A DNA stretch of 64,000 nt from Stutzerimonas nosocomialis (lineage in GTDB: Bacteria > Pseudomonadota > Gammaproteobacteria > Pseudomonadales > Pseudomonadaceae): contig NZ_QLAE01000003.1 in assembly GCF_005876855.1 (NCBI RefSeq), forward strand, positions 1 through 64,000, read 5' to 3'. The position numbers and the translations under genes are program-made. The notes beneath the pieces were generated by a model. That model did no database searches. It had not been told where the DNA came from and saw only the letters and a program-made list of their open reading frames with translations. Below, piece after piece: positions 9,257 to 17,523 of the stretch (positions are counted from its first letter, which is position 1; every line of letters begins with the position of its first letter).

Positions 9257-11446
9257 ATGGTTTCACCCTCCCTTCGCCATTCCTTGCGCCGCCTCTGGGC
9301 GCTGGAGAAATTCGGCTACAGCCTGCGCGTGTTCATCGCCCTGGCGAGCACCATGGGCCTGGCCTGGTACCTGGATCACCCGGCACTGGTGATCCCGCTG
9401 TTCCTCGGCATCATCGCCAGCGCCCTGGCCGAGACCGACGACAGCTGGCTCGGCCGGCTCACCGCCCTGCTGGTCACCCTGTTCTGCTTCAGCATCGCCG
9501 CCATCGCGGTGGAGCTGCTATTCCCCTATCCGCTGCTGTTCGCCGCGGGGCTCGCGGCCTCGGCCTTCGCCCTGGTCATGCTCGGCGCCCTCGGCGAGCG
9601 CTACGCGACCATCGCCTCGGCCACGCTGATCCTCTCGATCTACAGCATGATCTCGGCCGACCAGCGCGGCGGGGAGAGTCCGGATTTCTGGCGCGACCCG
9701 CTGCTGCTGGTCGGCGGCGCGGCCTGGTACGGGCTGCTTTCGGTGCTGTGGAACGCGCTGTTCGCCCACCAGCCCGTGCAACAGAGCCTGGCGCGGGTGT
9801 ACCGGGAGCTGGCGCACTACATCAAGCTCAAGGCCGCACTGCTCGAGCCGGTGCGGCAGATGGACGTCGAGGCCGGCCGCCTGGAGCTGGCCCGGCAGAA
9901 CGGCCGGGTGGTCGCCGCGCTCAACACCGCCAAGGAAACCCTGCTCAACCGCCTCGGCCACGGTCGTCCCGGCGCCACCATCAGCCGTTACCTGCGCCTG
10001 TACTTCCTCGCCCAGGACCTGCACGAGCGGGTCAGCTCGTCCCACTATCCCTATCAGGAGCTGGCCGAAGCCTTCTTCCACAGCGACGTGCTGTTTCGCT
10101 GCCAGCGCCTGCTGCGCCTGCAGGCCAGCGCCTGCCTGGAGCTGGGCGAAGCCATCCGCCTGCGCCAGCCGTTCCAGTACAGCGAGGTCAACGCCCAGGC
10201 GATGGCCGACCTCGACGCCTCCCTCGAACACCTGCGCCAGCAGAACAACCCCGCCTGGCGCGGGCTGCTGCGCTCGCTGCGGGCGCTCTCGGGCAACCTC
10301 GGCACGATGCAGCGCCAGCTCGCCGGGGCCAGCAACCCGGACACCGTGGAAGGCCAGCAGGACAGCAGCCTGCTCAACCGCCACCCGCAATCGCTGCGCG
10401 ACGCCTTCGCCCGCATCCGCCTGCAGCTGACGCCCACTTCGCTGCTGTTCCGCCATGCGTTGCGCATGTCGGTGGCGCTGGTGTGCGGCTACGCGGTGCT
10501 CCACGCGATCCACCCCGAGCAGGGCTATTGGGTGCTGCTGACCACCGTATTCGTCTGCCAGCCCAACTACGGCGCGACCCGGGTCAAGCTGGTCCAGCGG
10601 GTGACCGGCACGGTGCTCGGCCTGCTGGTCGGCTGGGCGCTGTTCGACCTGTTCCCCAACCAGCAGGTGCAGGCGCTGTTCGCCGTGGTGGCCGGGGTGG
10701 TGTTCTTCGTCACCCGCACCTCGCGCTACACCCTGGCCACGGCCGCCATCACGCTGCTGGTGCTGTTCTGCTTCAACCAGGTGGGCGACGGCTACGGGCT
10801 GATCTGGCCGCGACTGTTCGATACCCTGCTCGGCAGCCTGATCGCCGCCGCGGCGGTGTTCCTGATCCTGCCGGACTGGCAGGGGCGCCGGCTGAATCAG
10901 GTGCTCGCCAACACGCTCAGCTGCAACAGTGACTACCTGCGCCAGATCATGTCGCAGTACGACACCGGCAAGCGCGACGACCTGGCCTACCGGCTGGCGC
11001 GGCGCAACGCCCACAACGCCGACGCCGCGCTCTCCACCACGCTGTCGAACATGCTTCTGGAGCCCGGCCGCTTTCGCAAGGAAGCCGAGACCGGTTTTCG
11101 CTTCCTGATCGTCTCCCACACCCTGCTCAACTACATCTCGGGCCTGGGCGCGCACCGCGAAAGCCTGCCGGACGATGCCAGCGACGAGTTGCTCGACAGC
11201 GCCGCCGAGCGCCTGGCCGCGACCCTCGACGAGCTGGCGCTGGCGCTGCGGGAAAACCGCCCCGTGGAGATCTACAGCGAAGAGGAACAGGCGCTGGCGC
11301 AGCGCCTGGAACAGGCGCCCGAGGACATGGACGACGCCCACCGCCTGGTGCAGACCCAGCTCGGGCTGATCTGCCGCCAGCTGGCGCCGCTGCGCAGCAT
11401 GGCCGTGCACGTCATGAAGCACAGCGCCAGGCCCGAGGCCGGCTGA
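9257..11446 (+). CDS. yccS: YccS/FUSC family inner-membrane protein
   Basis: A 729-residue protein with the family's duplicated plan: a block of about six hydrophobic segments near residues 15-165, a long soluble region, a second membrane block near residues 395-540, and a C-terminal cytoplasmic tail. It belongs to the FUSC superfamily, related to aromatic-acid exporters and aluminium-activated malate transporters. YccS itself has no settled substrate. The start at 9257 follows a weak ribosome site. The stop at 11444-11446 directly abuts the stop codon of the convergent binding-protein gene, with no intergenic base. Confidence 0.85.
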   Translation: MVSPSLRHSLRRLWALEKFGYSLRVFIALASTMGLAWYLDHPALVIPLFLGIIASALAETDDSWLGRLTALLVTLFCFSIAAIAVELLFPYPLLFAAGLAASAFALVMLGALGERYATIASATLILSIYSMISADQRGGESPDFWRDPLLLVGGAAWYGLLSVLWNALFAHQPVQQSLARVYRELAHYIKLKAALLEPVRQMDVEAGRLELARQNGRVVAALNTAKETLLNRLGHGRPGATISRYLRLYFLAQDLHERVSSSHYPYQELAEAFFHSDVLFRCQRLLRLQASACLELGEAIRLRQPFQYSEVNAQAMADLDASLEHLRQQNNPAWRGLLRSLRALSGNLGTMQRQLAGASNPDTVEGQQDSSLLNRHPQSLRDAFARIRLQLTPTSLLFRHALRMSVALVCGYAVLHAIHPEQGYWVLLTTVFVCQPNYGATRVKLVQRVTGTVLGLLVGWALFDLFPNQQVQALFAVVAGVVFFVTRTSRYTLATAAITLLVLFCFNQVGDGYGLIWPRLFDTLLGSLIAAAAVFLILPDWQGRRLNQVLANTLSCNSDYLRQIMSQYDTGKRDDLAYRLARRNAHNADAALSTTLSNMLLEPGRFRKEAETGFRFLIVSHTLLNYISGLGAHRESLPDDASDELLDSAAERLAATLDELALALRENRPVEIYSEEEQALAQRLEQAPEDMDDAHRLVQTQLGLICRQLAPLRSMAVHVMKHSARPEAG

Positions 11447-12184
11447 TCAGGGCACCGGCACGCCGAACTGGTTGAAGATCGCCCGGTAGCTGCCGTCGGC
11501 CTGCATCCGGGCGATTTCCCGGTCGAACGCCTGGACGATCTCGTCGCAGCGCGGATGCCCACGACGTACCAGCAGCGACAGCCCGTTCTCGCTGTACGGG
11601 GTGGGCAGCATCTCGTACGCCTCGCGCACCAGGCGCAACTCGTTGCGCAGGTGATGGCGCACCACCTGTTCGTCTTCCAGGGTCAGGTCGATGCGCCCGG
11701 CGCTGAGCATGCGCGCGGCGCTGACGAAATCGGCGACCTCTACCCGTTCCAGCGCGGCGTCCTGCTCGAGTTCCGGCGAATAGGCGTAGCCACGCGACAA
11801 CCCGATCCGATAGGGATGCAGGCTGTGCAGCCCGTCGTAATCGATGGCGCTGCCACGGCGCACCACCCAGCGCAGGCGGTTGTTCAGGTAGGGCCGCGAA
11901 AAGGCGGCGAAGCCCAGCCGTTTGGGGCTGTACCAGGCGCTGGTCAGGTCGTAGTCGCCGCGCACCAGGCCATGCATCACCCGGCTCCAGGGCACCTCGA
12001 CGTACTCGACCTCGTAGCCGGCGCGCCGCAGCGCGGTGGTCACCAGCTCCACGGCCAGCCCGTTGCCGGGCAGGCGCTGGTCGGTATACGGAGGCCAGGG
12101 ACTGGCCGCCAGCCGCAGGGGCTGCGCGGACGCGGGGCCTGCCACGAGCAGTATGAGAAGCAGCAACCAGGACGACGCGCGCAT
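11447..12184 (-). CDS. Family-3 periplasmic solute-binding protein
   Basis: A 245-residue protein with a signal peptide (MRASSWLLLLILLVAGPASA) followed by a bacterial extracellular solute-binding family 3 domain: LRLAASPWPPYTD at the first strand and GYEVEYVEVPWSRVMHGLVRGDYDL after it. Such proteins bind amino acids or small organic ions. No permease or ATPase gene is nearby, so it may serve a distant transporter or act as a sensor component. A good ribosome site (GGGGAG) supports the start. Confidence 0.8.
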   Translation of the reverse strand: MRASSWLLLLILLVAGPASAQPLRLAASPWPPYTDQRLPGNGLAVELVTTALRRAGYEVEYVEVPWSRVMHGLVRGDYDLTSAWYSPKRLGFAAFSRPYLNNRLRWVVRRGSAIDYDGLHSLHPYRIGLSRGYAYSPELEQDAALERVEVADFVSAARMLSAGRIDLTLEDEQVVRHHLRNELRLVREAYEMLPTPYSENGLSLLVRRGHPRCDEIVQAFDREIARMQADGSYRAIFNQFGVPVP

Positions 12185-12353
12185 CGACTCCCCACCGGTG
12201 CATGACGTTGAGTTCCTTTGACAGCCTAGCGGTCCGCTTCGTCGATGCCAGACGTCGCGCCAGCGGGCCGATCTCCGGCGAGCCGCCCGGCGGCGAGGTC
12301 ACAGCGGGCGAACGATCCATTACCATGCGCGCCTTCGATGCGAGGGCGAACGG

Positions 12354-13538
12354 GTGCAGACAAGCGATGTGGTGATCATTGGTGCGGGCGCGGCAGGCCT
12401 GATGTGTGCGTTCGTCGCCGCCGGGCGCGGCCGCCGCGTGCTGCTGCTGGACCATGCCAACAAGGCGGGCAAGAAGATCCTGATGTCGGGCGGTGGCCGC
12501 TGCAACTTCACCAACCTGTACACCGAGCCGGCCAATTTTCTGTCCGGCAACCCGCATTTCTGCAAGTCGGCGCTGGCGCGCTACACCCAGTGGGACTTCA
12601 TCGCGCTGGTCGCCAAGCACGGCGTGCCCTATCACGAGAAGAAGCTCGGCCAGCTGTTCTGCGACAACAAGTCCAGCGACATCCTCGGGATGTTGCTCGA
12701 CGAATGCCGCGAAGCGGGCGTGGAGCTGCGCCTGGAGACCCGTATCGAGCAGATCGAGCGGAGCGAATCGGGCTACCGGCTGCACACCAGCGCCGGCGCG
12801 GTCGCCTGCCAGTCACTGGTGATCGCCACCGGCGGTCTGTCGATCCCCACGCTGGGCGCCACCGGCTTCGGCTACCAGATCGCGCGCCAGTTCGGCCACA
12901 GCGTGCTGCCGACCCGCGCGGGCCTGGTGCCCTTCACCCTCACCGATCCGCAGCTCAAGGCCCTGTGCGGCGAGCTGTCCGGAACCTCGGTGGAAGACTG
13001 CCTGGTGAGCTGCAATGGCCAGCGCTTCCGGGAGAACATCCTGTTCACCCACCGCGGCCTTTCAGGCCCGGCGATCCTGCAGATTTCCTCGTTCTGGCAA
13101 CCGGGCGATACGGTCGAGATCAACCTGCTGCCGCACCTGGACCTGCTCGAATGGCTGACCGCCCAGCAGCGCGAACGCCCCAACAGCGAGCTCAAGACCC
13201 TGCTCGCCGAGCTGTTCACTAAGAAGATGGCCGGCCTGCTGGCCGAGCACTGGTTCGTCTCCAAGCCGCTCAAGCAGTACGTGCCCGCCGAGCTGGAGGC
13301 CATCGCCGAGCGGCTTTCGTGCTGGTCGCTGGTGCCGTCGGGCACCGAGGGCTATCGCACGGCTGAGGTCACCCTGGGCGGGGTGGACACCCAGGAGGTC
13401 TCGTCCAAGACGATGGAGTCGCGCAAATCGCCGGGGCTGTATTTCATTGGTGAGGTGCTGGACGTGACCGGGCACCTGGGGGGCTTCAACTTCCAGTGGG
13501 CCTGGGCTTCGGGCTTCGCCGCCGCCCAGTACGTCTAG
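12354..13538 (+). CDS. YhiN/HI0933-type FAD-dependent oxidoreductase
   Basis: A 394-residue flavoprotein of the HI0933 family, also labelled aminoacetone oxidase family. The N-terminal dinucleotide fold VVIIGAGAAGLMCAFVAAGRG binds FAD. GKKILMSGGGRCNFTN near residue 40 is the family signature. HLGGFNFQWAWASG at the C-terminus completes the FAD site. The start is GTG at 12354. The biochemical role is undefined in most bacteria, and there is no operon partner here. Confidence 0.85.
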   Translation: MQTSDVVIIGAGAAGLMCAFVAAGRGRRVLLLDHANKAGKKILMSGGGRCNFTNLYTEPANFLSGNPHFCKSALARYTQWDFIALVAKHGVPYHEKKLGQLFCDNKSSDILGMLLDECREAGVELRLETRIEQIERSESGYRLHTSAGAVACQSLVIATGGLSIPTLGATGFGYQIARQFGHSVLPTRAGLVPFTLTDPQLKALCGELSGTSVEDCLVSCNGQRFRENILFTHRGLSGPAILQISSFWQPGDTVEINLLPHLDLLEWLTAQQRERPNSELKTLLAELFTKKMAGLLAEHWFVSKPLKQYVPAELEAIAERLSCWSLVPSGTEGYRTAEVTLGGVDTQEVSSKTMESRKSPGLYFIGEVLDVTGHLGGFNFQWAWASGFAAAQYV

Positions 13539-13566
13539 CCGGCCGGCAAGGCGGCCAGCCGGAGGG

Positions 13567-13752
13567 TCATTCGTTGGGCATGTCCGATGGCGGGGAGATT
13601 TCCCGTGGGCCGGCCGGATCGGTGGCGGTGTTCTGGAATTCCTGCTGGTTGTTGTCGTGGTTGTCCATCGACGACTGTTCCTGCTCGTCCGGCGAGCAGC
13701 CGACCAACAGCAGTCCCAGCGATGCACAGAGCGCAAGGTTGCTCAACTTCAT
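13567..13752 (-). CDS. Small lipoprotein A
   Basis: A 61-residue protein with a lipoprotein signal peptide ending in the lipobox LLVGC (Cys19), then a short hydrophilic tail rich in Gln, Asn, Asp and Pro. A ribosome site (GAGGAT) precedes the ATG. The sequence around the lipobox (LGLLLVGCSPDE) is almost the same as in the lipoprotein encoded 60 bp upstream, so the two look like diverged tandem copies. No function can be assigned. Confidence 0.65.
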   Translation of the reverse strand: MKLSNLALCASLGLLLVGCSPDEQEQSSMDNHDNNQQEFQNTATDPAGPREISPPSDMPNE

Positions 13753-13812
13753 GGCGGTATCCTCAGCGAGAAGAATCGGGAAGGCCGCAGGCCAGGCCTG
13801 CGGCCGTCGGCC

Positions 13813-14136
13813 TTACTGACCGGTGCCGGTGCCCGTGCCAGTCCCCGTCTGCGGGGCTACGCTGTCGGTGCCGCCGGTGCCACCGGTATCACCCATTCCC
13901 GTACCGCTGCCGGAGCTGGTCCCCAGCCCGCTGCCGTTGTCCGCCGGTGCGGTGCCAGGCGCCGGGTCCATGGTGCCCGTACCGGTGCCGGTTCCAGTCC
14001 CCGTGCCGGTGGCCGGAGTGGCCGGCTGCTCGGTGGTGGCAGGCGGCGGAGTCACCTCACGCTCGCGGTCTTCGTCCGGGCCGCAGCCAACGAGCAGCAA
14101 GCCGAGCACGGGGGGCAGTAGATAGGTCAAGCGCAT
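13813..14136 (-). CDS. Small lipoprotein B with Thr-Gly repeats
   Basis: A 107-residue lipoprotein. Its signal peptide ends in LGLLLVGC; the tail begins PDEDRERE and then becomes low complexity, with two Thr-Gly dipeptide runs around a Gly/Ser/Asp-rich middle. The ATG at 14136 sits 7 bp after AAGGAGG; a TTG two codons earlier would overlap that spacing. Codons within the repeats vary, so the repetition is kept at protein level. It is probably a flexible periplasmic or surface-tethered protein, perhaps in one transcript with lipoprotein A. No function is known. Confidence 0.65.
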   Translation of the reverse strand: MRLTYLLPPVLGLLLVGCGPDEDREREVTPPPATTEQPATPATGTGTGTGTGTGTMDPAPGTAPADNGSGLGTSSGSGTGMGDTGGTGGTDSVAPQTGTGTGTGTGQ

Positions 14137-14142
14137 GATCAA

Positions 14143-14477
14143 ACCTCCTTACAGGAATGCCGGCTTTGGGCCAGCTTATTCTCGAGTCGAAACTCACCCT
14201 TAAGTTGACCCTGACAAAACCCGAGAGTGCCCCGGCATAGAGCAGCGAAGGCCCCGCTGGTCCGAAGCCTCGGCAACCGGCGCGCGCGGCAGCCGCCGGT
14301 GGCGGCAGGAGACGGAGAGTTCGCGAGGCAGGTCAACGCCCCTCTCATGACGGAAAAGGCACGGTCGGCGTGAGTACAGGGAGAACGGGCTGGCCGGGTG
14401 GATGGCCGGGCGACGCGGCGGGCTTTCGAGCGCTGCCCCCTCGGCAACTGCAGGAGGGGGAGCGGCAGGGCTTCGGG
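14143..14477. other. Intergenic region, lipoprotein B / hemerythrin
   Basis: About 335 bp. It should include the promoter for the lipoprotein genes; TTAAGTTGACCCTGACAA near 14199-14216 is a possible start of one. No conserved gene, RNA or repeat was recognised. Confidence 0.3.
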
Positions 14478-14951
14478 CTAGGCCGCCTTGACGGCGGTCA
14501 GCTCCTTTTTCATCCGGGCCTTGAGCTGGGTCATCTGCTCGCCCATCTCGACCAGGCGCGCCTCGTCGAACAGCTCGCGCGCCCGGGGGAACATCTCTTC
14601 TTCTTCTTCCTCGATATGGTGCTCGAGCATCTCCTTGCAGACCTTGGCGCGGCCGGAGAATTCGAGGGTCGAGGGGTCGGTGGCCTTGAGGTCGGGGAAC
14701 ACCAGCGAATCCACCGCGCGGTGCTCTTCCTTGGCCTCGTAGTACATCTTCACGTCGTCCTTCTCGCCCGCTTCCTTGTAGGCCGGATAGAGGATCTGCT
14801 CCTCGATCTGGGTGTGCATGGTCAGCTCCATCTCGAGCTTCTGCAGCAATTCGGTACGGGTCTTGACTGCTCGCTCGGTCGACTCGGTCAGGCGGGTCAA
14901 CAGATCCTTGAGGCGTTCATGGTCCTGGATCAACAGATCGATGGCATTCAT
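14478..14951 (-). CDS. Hemerythrin HHE domain protein
   Basis: A 157-residue four-helix protein expected to bind a di-iron centre and oxygen or nitric oxide. The iron ligands of the HHE pattern are visible: DHERLKDLL near residue 10, HTQIEEQILYPAY near residue 46, EEHRAVDSL near residue 75, and MLEHHIEEEEEEMFP near residue 110. An acidic run follows the last histidines. The ATG at 14951 is chosen because GAGGA lies about 9 bp upstream; a longer frame to 15182 has no ribosome site and non-homologous sequence. It may act in iron or redox stress sensing. Confidence 0.85.
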   Translation of the reverse strand: MNAIDLLIQDHERLKDLLTRLTESTERAVKTRTELLQKLEMELTMHTQIEEQILYPAYKEAGEKDDVKMYYEAKEEHRAVDSLVFPDLKATDPSTLEFSGRAKVCKEMLEHHIEEEEEEMFPRARELFDEARLVEMGEQMTQLKARMKKELTAVKAA

Positions 14952-15090
14952 CTCGGCATCCTCATCGCTGCGTGACGCCACGCCCGGTGGGGTGGCGTCG
15001 AACAGGGCAGCTTCACGGTGGAATCGGCGGCCGGGTCGTGGCCCGGCATGGGGCTGCGGTGGCCTGGGCCCCGCAGCCTCCGGATCGTGG

Positions 15091-15369
15091 TCAGGCGTAT
15101 TCGTAGGTCGGCAGGCCGGTGCGGCTCTGGCTCTGCAGGTGGGCGATGGCGGGCGACATGCCGGCTTCCAGCGCGAGGTCACGACGGATCGAACTGATCA
15201 CCCATTCCAGCTGCTCTTGGGTCTGCGTCTGGCCCTTGGACAAGGCGCGCTTGATGATGCTGCGATCGCCGCTCTGCAGGGTGAGCAGCAGGCCGCCATC
15301 CGGGCGCGGGGTGGTGATGACTTCGAACTCGGGGAATGCGGCAGTCAGGGTACGTTGTGCAGGGGTCAT
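15091..15369 (-). CDS. DUF3509-like small protein
   Basis: A 92-residue soluble protein with no signal peptide. The pattern FPEFEVITTPRPDGGLLLTL followed by RSIIKRALS and IRRDLALE resembles the DUF3509 family, which is largely confined to Pseudomonas and has no known function. GGAG lies 9 bp before the ATG. The upstream region (about 15430-15475) is strikingly A+T-rich for this genome and probably carries the promoter. Confidence 0.6.
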   Translation of the reverse strand: MTPAQRTLTAAFPEFEVITTPRPDGGLLLTLQSGDRSIIKRALSKGQTQTQEQLEWVISSIRRDLALEAGMSPAIAHLQSQSRTGLPTYEYA

Positions 15370-15429
15370 TTCTTATTACTCCGATTAGGTGCAGCTCCCT
15401 CCTCTAGAGCATCGACCGTGCCAACCGCA

Positions 15430-15475
15430 ACACCATAAATTAATCTTTAAAAATCAATGAGTTATAAAAACGAAT
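15430..15475 (-). promoter_or_regulatory. A+T-rich probable promoter of the DUF3509-like gene
   Basis: A block of A and T runs (ATTAATCTTTAAAAATCAAT and nearby TTATAAAAA) stands out against the surrounding G+C-rich sequence and lies 60-105 bp upstream of the gene. Exact -35 and -10 boxes cannot be fixed by eye. H-NS/MvaT-type binding is also possible. Confidence 0.35.
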
Positions 15476-15580
15476 CGTTTCGACGACCGTGCAAGATGCA
15501 TGACGCCCTGAAAATCCGGCTTGCATTCTGCGATGTACATCACAAAAAGCCCGGCGCCACGCCCTTTCCGCGGGCCCGCA

Positions 15581-16201
15581 TCAGGCACGCCAGACGCTGG
15601 CCAGCCAGGGCTGCTGGGCACGCGGCAGGCCGGACGGGCGGTAGTAATGTTCGATCTCCTCGAAGCCAGCCGCCAGCATGCGTTCGCGCCAGGCCGGCCA
15701 GTCGTACCAGGCGCCGTAGCGCTCGCCGCTCCAGCCTTCCTGGTTGTCGCCACGCGGGTTCGAGCAGAACAGCACGCCTTGCGGCTTGAGGGTACGGTGC
15801 AGGCAGCCCAGCACCTGCGCCAGCGCCGCACTCGGCACGTGGAAGAGCACCGCGTTGGCGAAGACGCCGTCGAAGCGAGCGTCCGGCAGATCCAGCTGCA
15901 GCAGGTTCTGGTGCCAGACCTCGCAACCGCTCTCGGCACGCGCCATCTCCACGAAGGGCTCGGCGCCGTCGACGCCGACCGCCACATGGCCGAGGGCGGT
16001 GAAGGTCTTCAGGTCACGCCCCGGGCCGCAACCCAGATCGAGGATCTGCAGAGGCGATGGGGCCCGGATATGCCGCAGCAGCGCCGCGATGTTCTGGCTG
16101 ACGTCATGGTCGCGGGTGTTCTCGCGAAACGACTCGGCGCTGCCACGGTAGTGGTCCAGGGTCCGCTCGCTGATGGTTTCGAGCTCTTTCGGGTCGCGCA
16201 T
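15581..16201 (-). CDS. Class I SAM-dependent methyltransferase
   Basis: A 206-residue enzyme with the S-adenosylmethionine-binding motif I LDLGCGPGRDLKTF near residues 54-67 and the acidic post-I loop VGVDGAEPFVEMA. FDGVFANAVLFHVP serves as motif III/IV. The pattern RTLKPQGVLFCSNPRGDNQEGWSGERYG resembles small stand-alone methyltransferases of the Methyltransf_25/31 group. The substrate is unknown. A ribosome site (TGGAGA) precedes the ATG. Confidence 0.8.
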   Translation of the reverse strand: MRDPKELETISERTLDHYRGSAESFRENTRDHDVSQNIAALLRHIRAPSPLQILDLGCGPGRDLKTFTALGHVAVGVDGAEPFVEMARAESGCEVWHQNLLQLDLPDARFDGVFANAVLFHVPSAALAQVLGCLHRTLKPQGVLFCSNPRGDNQEGWSGERYGAWYDWPAWRERMLAAGFEEIEHYYRPSGLPRAQQPWLASVWRA

Positions 16202-16419
16202 CGGCGTTCTCCAGGGGGCGAAGTGGGCAGCTTAACGCAGCCGGGGCGCCCGTATCGGCGGCCCTCGCTCGCGCCAGGCAAGCCTTGGACTCCGCGATAT
16301 CACCGCTTTCATGAACTTGCCGCCCGGCGGCTGTCCAACCCTGGACAGACATGCCACGTGCATGCGCCCTCCCGCCGTGCAAACATCGAAGCGTTCGTAG
16401 AAGCGTCGAGAAGAGCCCC

Positions 16420-16797
16420 ATGAATCAACCGTCGACCAAGATCGTTCTGCTCGTCGAGGACGAGCCCCCCATTCTCGCCCTGCTTTCCGACTACCTGGCC
16501 GGCGAGGGTTACGAAGTGCTGGAAGCCGCCGACGCGGCCCGCGCCTTCGAGATCCTCGCCACCAAGCCCAAGCTGGACCTGCTGATTAGCGACTATCGCC
16601 TGCCCGGTGGCGTGTCCGGGGTGATGATCGCCGAGCCCGCGCTCAAGCTGCGCCCGGACCTGAAGGTGATCTTCATCAGCGGCTATCCCATCGAGATCGT
16701 CGAGTCCGGCAGCTCCGTCGCGCGCTCGGCGCCGATACTGGCCAAGCCCTTCTCCCTCGACTCGCTGCGCAGCCAGATCGCCCAGTTGCTCGCCTGA
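16420..16797 (+). CDS. Single-domain response regulator
   Basis: A 125-residue receiver domain with no output domain. Key positions are the acidic pair in LLVEDEPP, the phosphorylated aspartate in LLISDYRLPGG, and the lysine in LAKPFSLDSL. This resembles the short regulators that work with hybrid histidine kinases or in phosphorelays; no kinase gene is nearby. It is followed 27 bp later by the HAD phosphatase gene and may share its transcript. Confidence 0.85.
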   Translation: MNQPSTKIVLLVEDEPPILALLSDYLAGEGYEVLEAADAARAFEILATKPKLDLLISDYRLPGGVSGVMIAEPALKLRPDLKVIFISGYPIEIVESGSSVARSAPILAKPFSLDSLRSQIAQLLA

Positions 16798-16824
16798 GCT
16801 GCCCACCGAACCAAGGGAACCCGA

Positions 16825-17493
16825 ATGTCCGCCTTCGACCTGCTGATCAGCGATTGCGACGGCGTCATCGTCGACAGTGAAATCCTCAGCAAGCGCGTGC
16901 TGTTCGAGGCCCTGTGCGCCTACGCTCCGGCGGCCAGGCTCGGCCCGCTGCTCGAAGACACCTTCGGCCTGACCGTGCCGACCATCGTCAGGCTGGTGGA
17001 GCAGACCTTCGACCTGAGCATTCCCGAGACCTTCGACGAGGATGTCAGGCGCCAGAGCGAGGCCTACGTGGCCGAGGCCGTCGAACCCGTGGCCGGCGCC
17101 CGCGAGGCGCTGCTGGGCATCGACATGCCGCTGGCCGTGGCTTCCAACAGCCGGCGCCATAACGTCGAAGCCTCGCTGGCGCGGGCCGGCCTGACCGAGC
17201 GGGTGGCGGGCAACATCTTCAGCGCCGACATGGTCGTCTCGCCCAAGCCGGCGCCCGACGTCTACCTGCTGGCGGCCGAGCGCATGGGCGTGGCACCCGC
17301 GCGCTGCCTGGTCGTCGAGGACAGCCCCACCGGTGTCCGCGCCGCCCTCGGCGCCGGCATGCGGGTGATCGGTTTCACCGGCGCCAGCCACATCCCGCCG
17401 GGGCACGCCAAGACGCTGCTCGACCTCGGCGTCGTCGCTGTGATCGAGCACATGGACAGGCTCCAGGAAACCGTCACGCGCCTGCGTGGCTAG
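16825..17493 (+). CDS. HAD family phosphatase (HAD-IA)
   Basis: A 222-residue hydrolase with all four HAD motifs: DCDGVIVDSE at the N-terminus with the nucleophile Asp, ASNSRR (motif II), KPAPDVYL (motif III lysine) and VVEDSPTG (motif IV). The alpha-helical cap between motifs I and II places it with the phosphoglycolate phosphatase / beta-phosphoglucomutase / YieH group, acting on small sugar phosphates. The precise substrate is not decided by sequence. Confidence 0.85.
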   Translation: MSAFDLLISDCDGVIVDSEILSKRVLFEALCAYAPAARLGPLLEDTFGLTVPTIVRLVEQTFDLSIPETFDEDVRRQSEAYVAEAVEPVAGAREALLGIDMPLAVASNSRRHNVEASLARAGLTERVAGNIFSADMVVSPKPAPDVYLLAAERMGVAPARCLVVEDSPTGVRAALGAGMRVIGFTGASHIPPGHAKTLLDLGVVAVIEHMDRLQETVTRLRG

Positions 17494-17523
17494 CGCGCGC
17501 GGCCATCCCGGCCACGCACCGCC

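Noticed and set aside
13813-14136. Phase-variable simple-sequence repeat in lipoprotein B
   Set aside because: The Thr-Gly codons differ from unit to unit, so there is no uniform DNA repeat for slippage.
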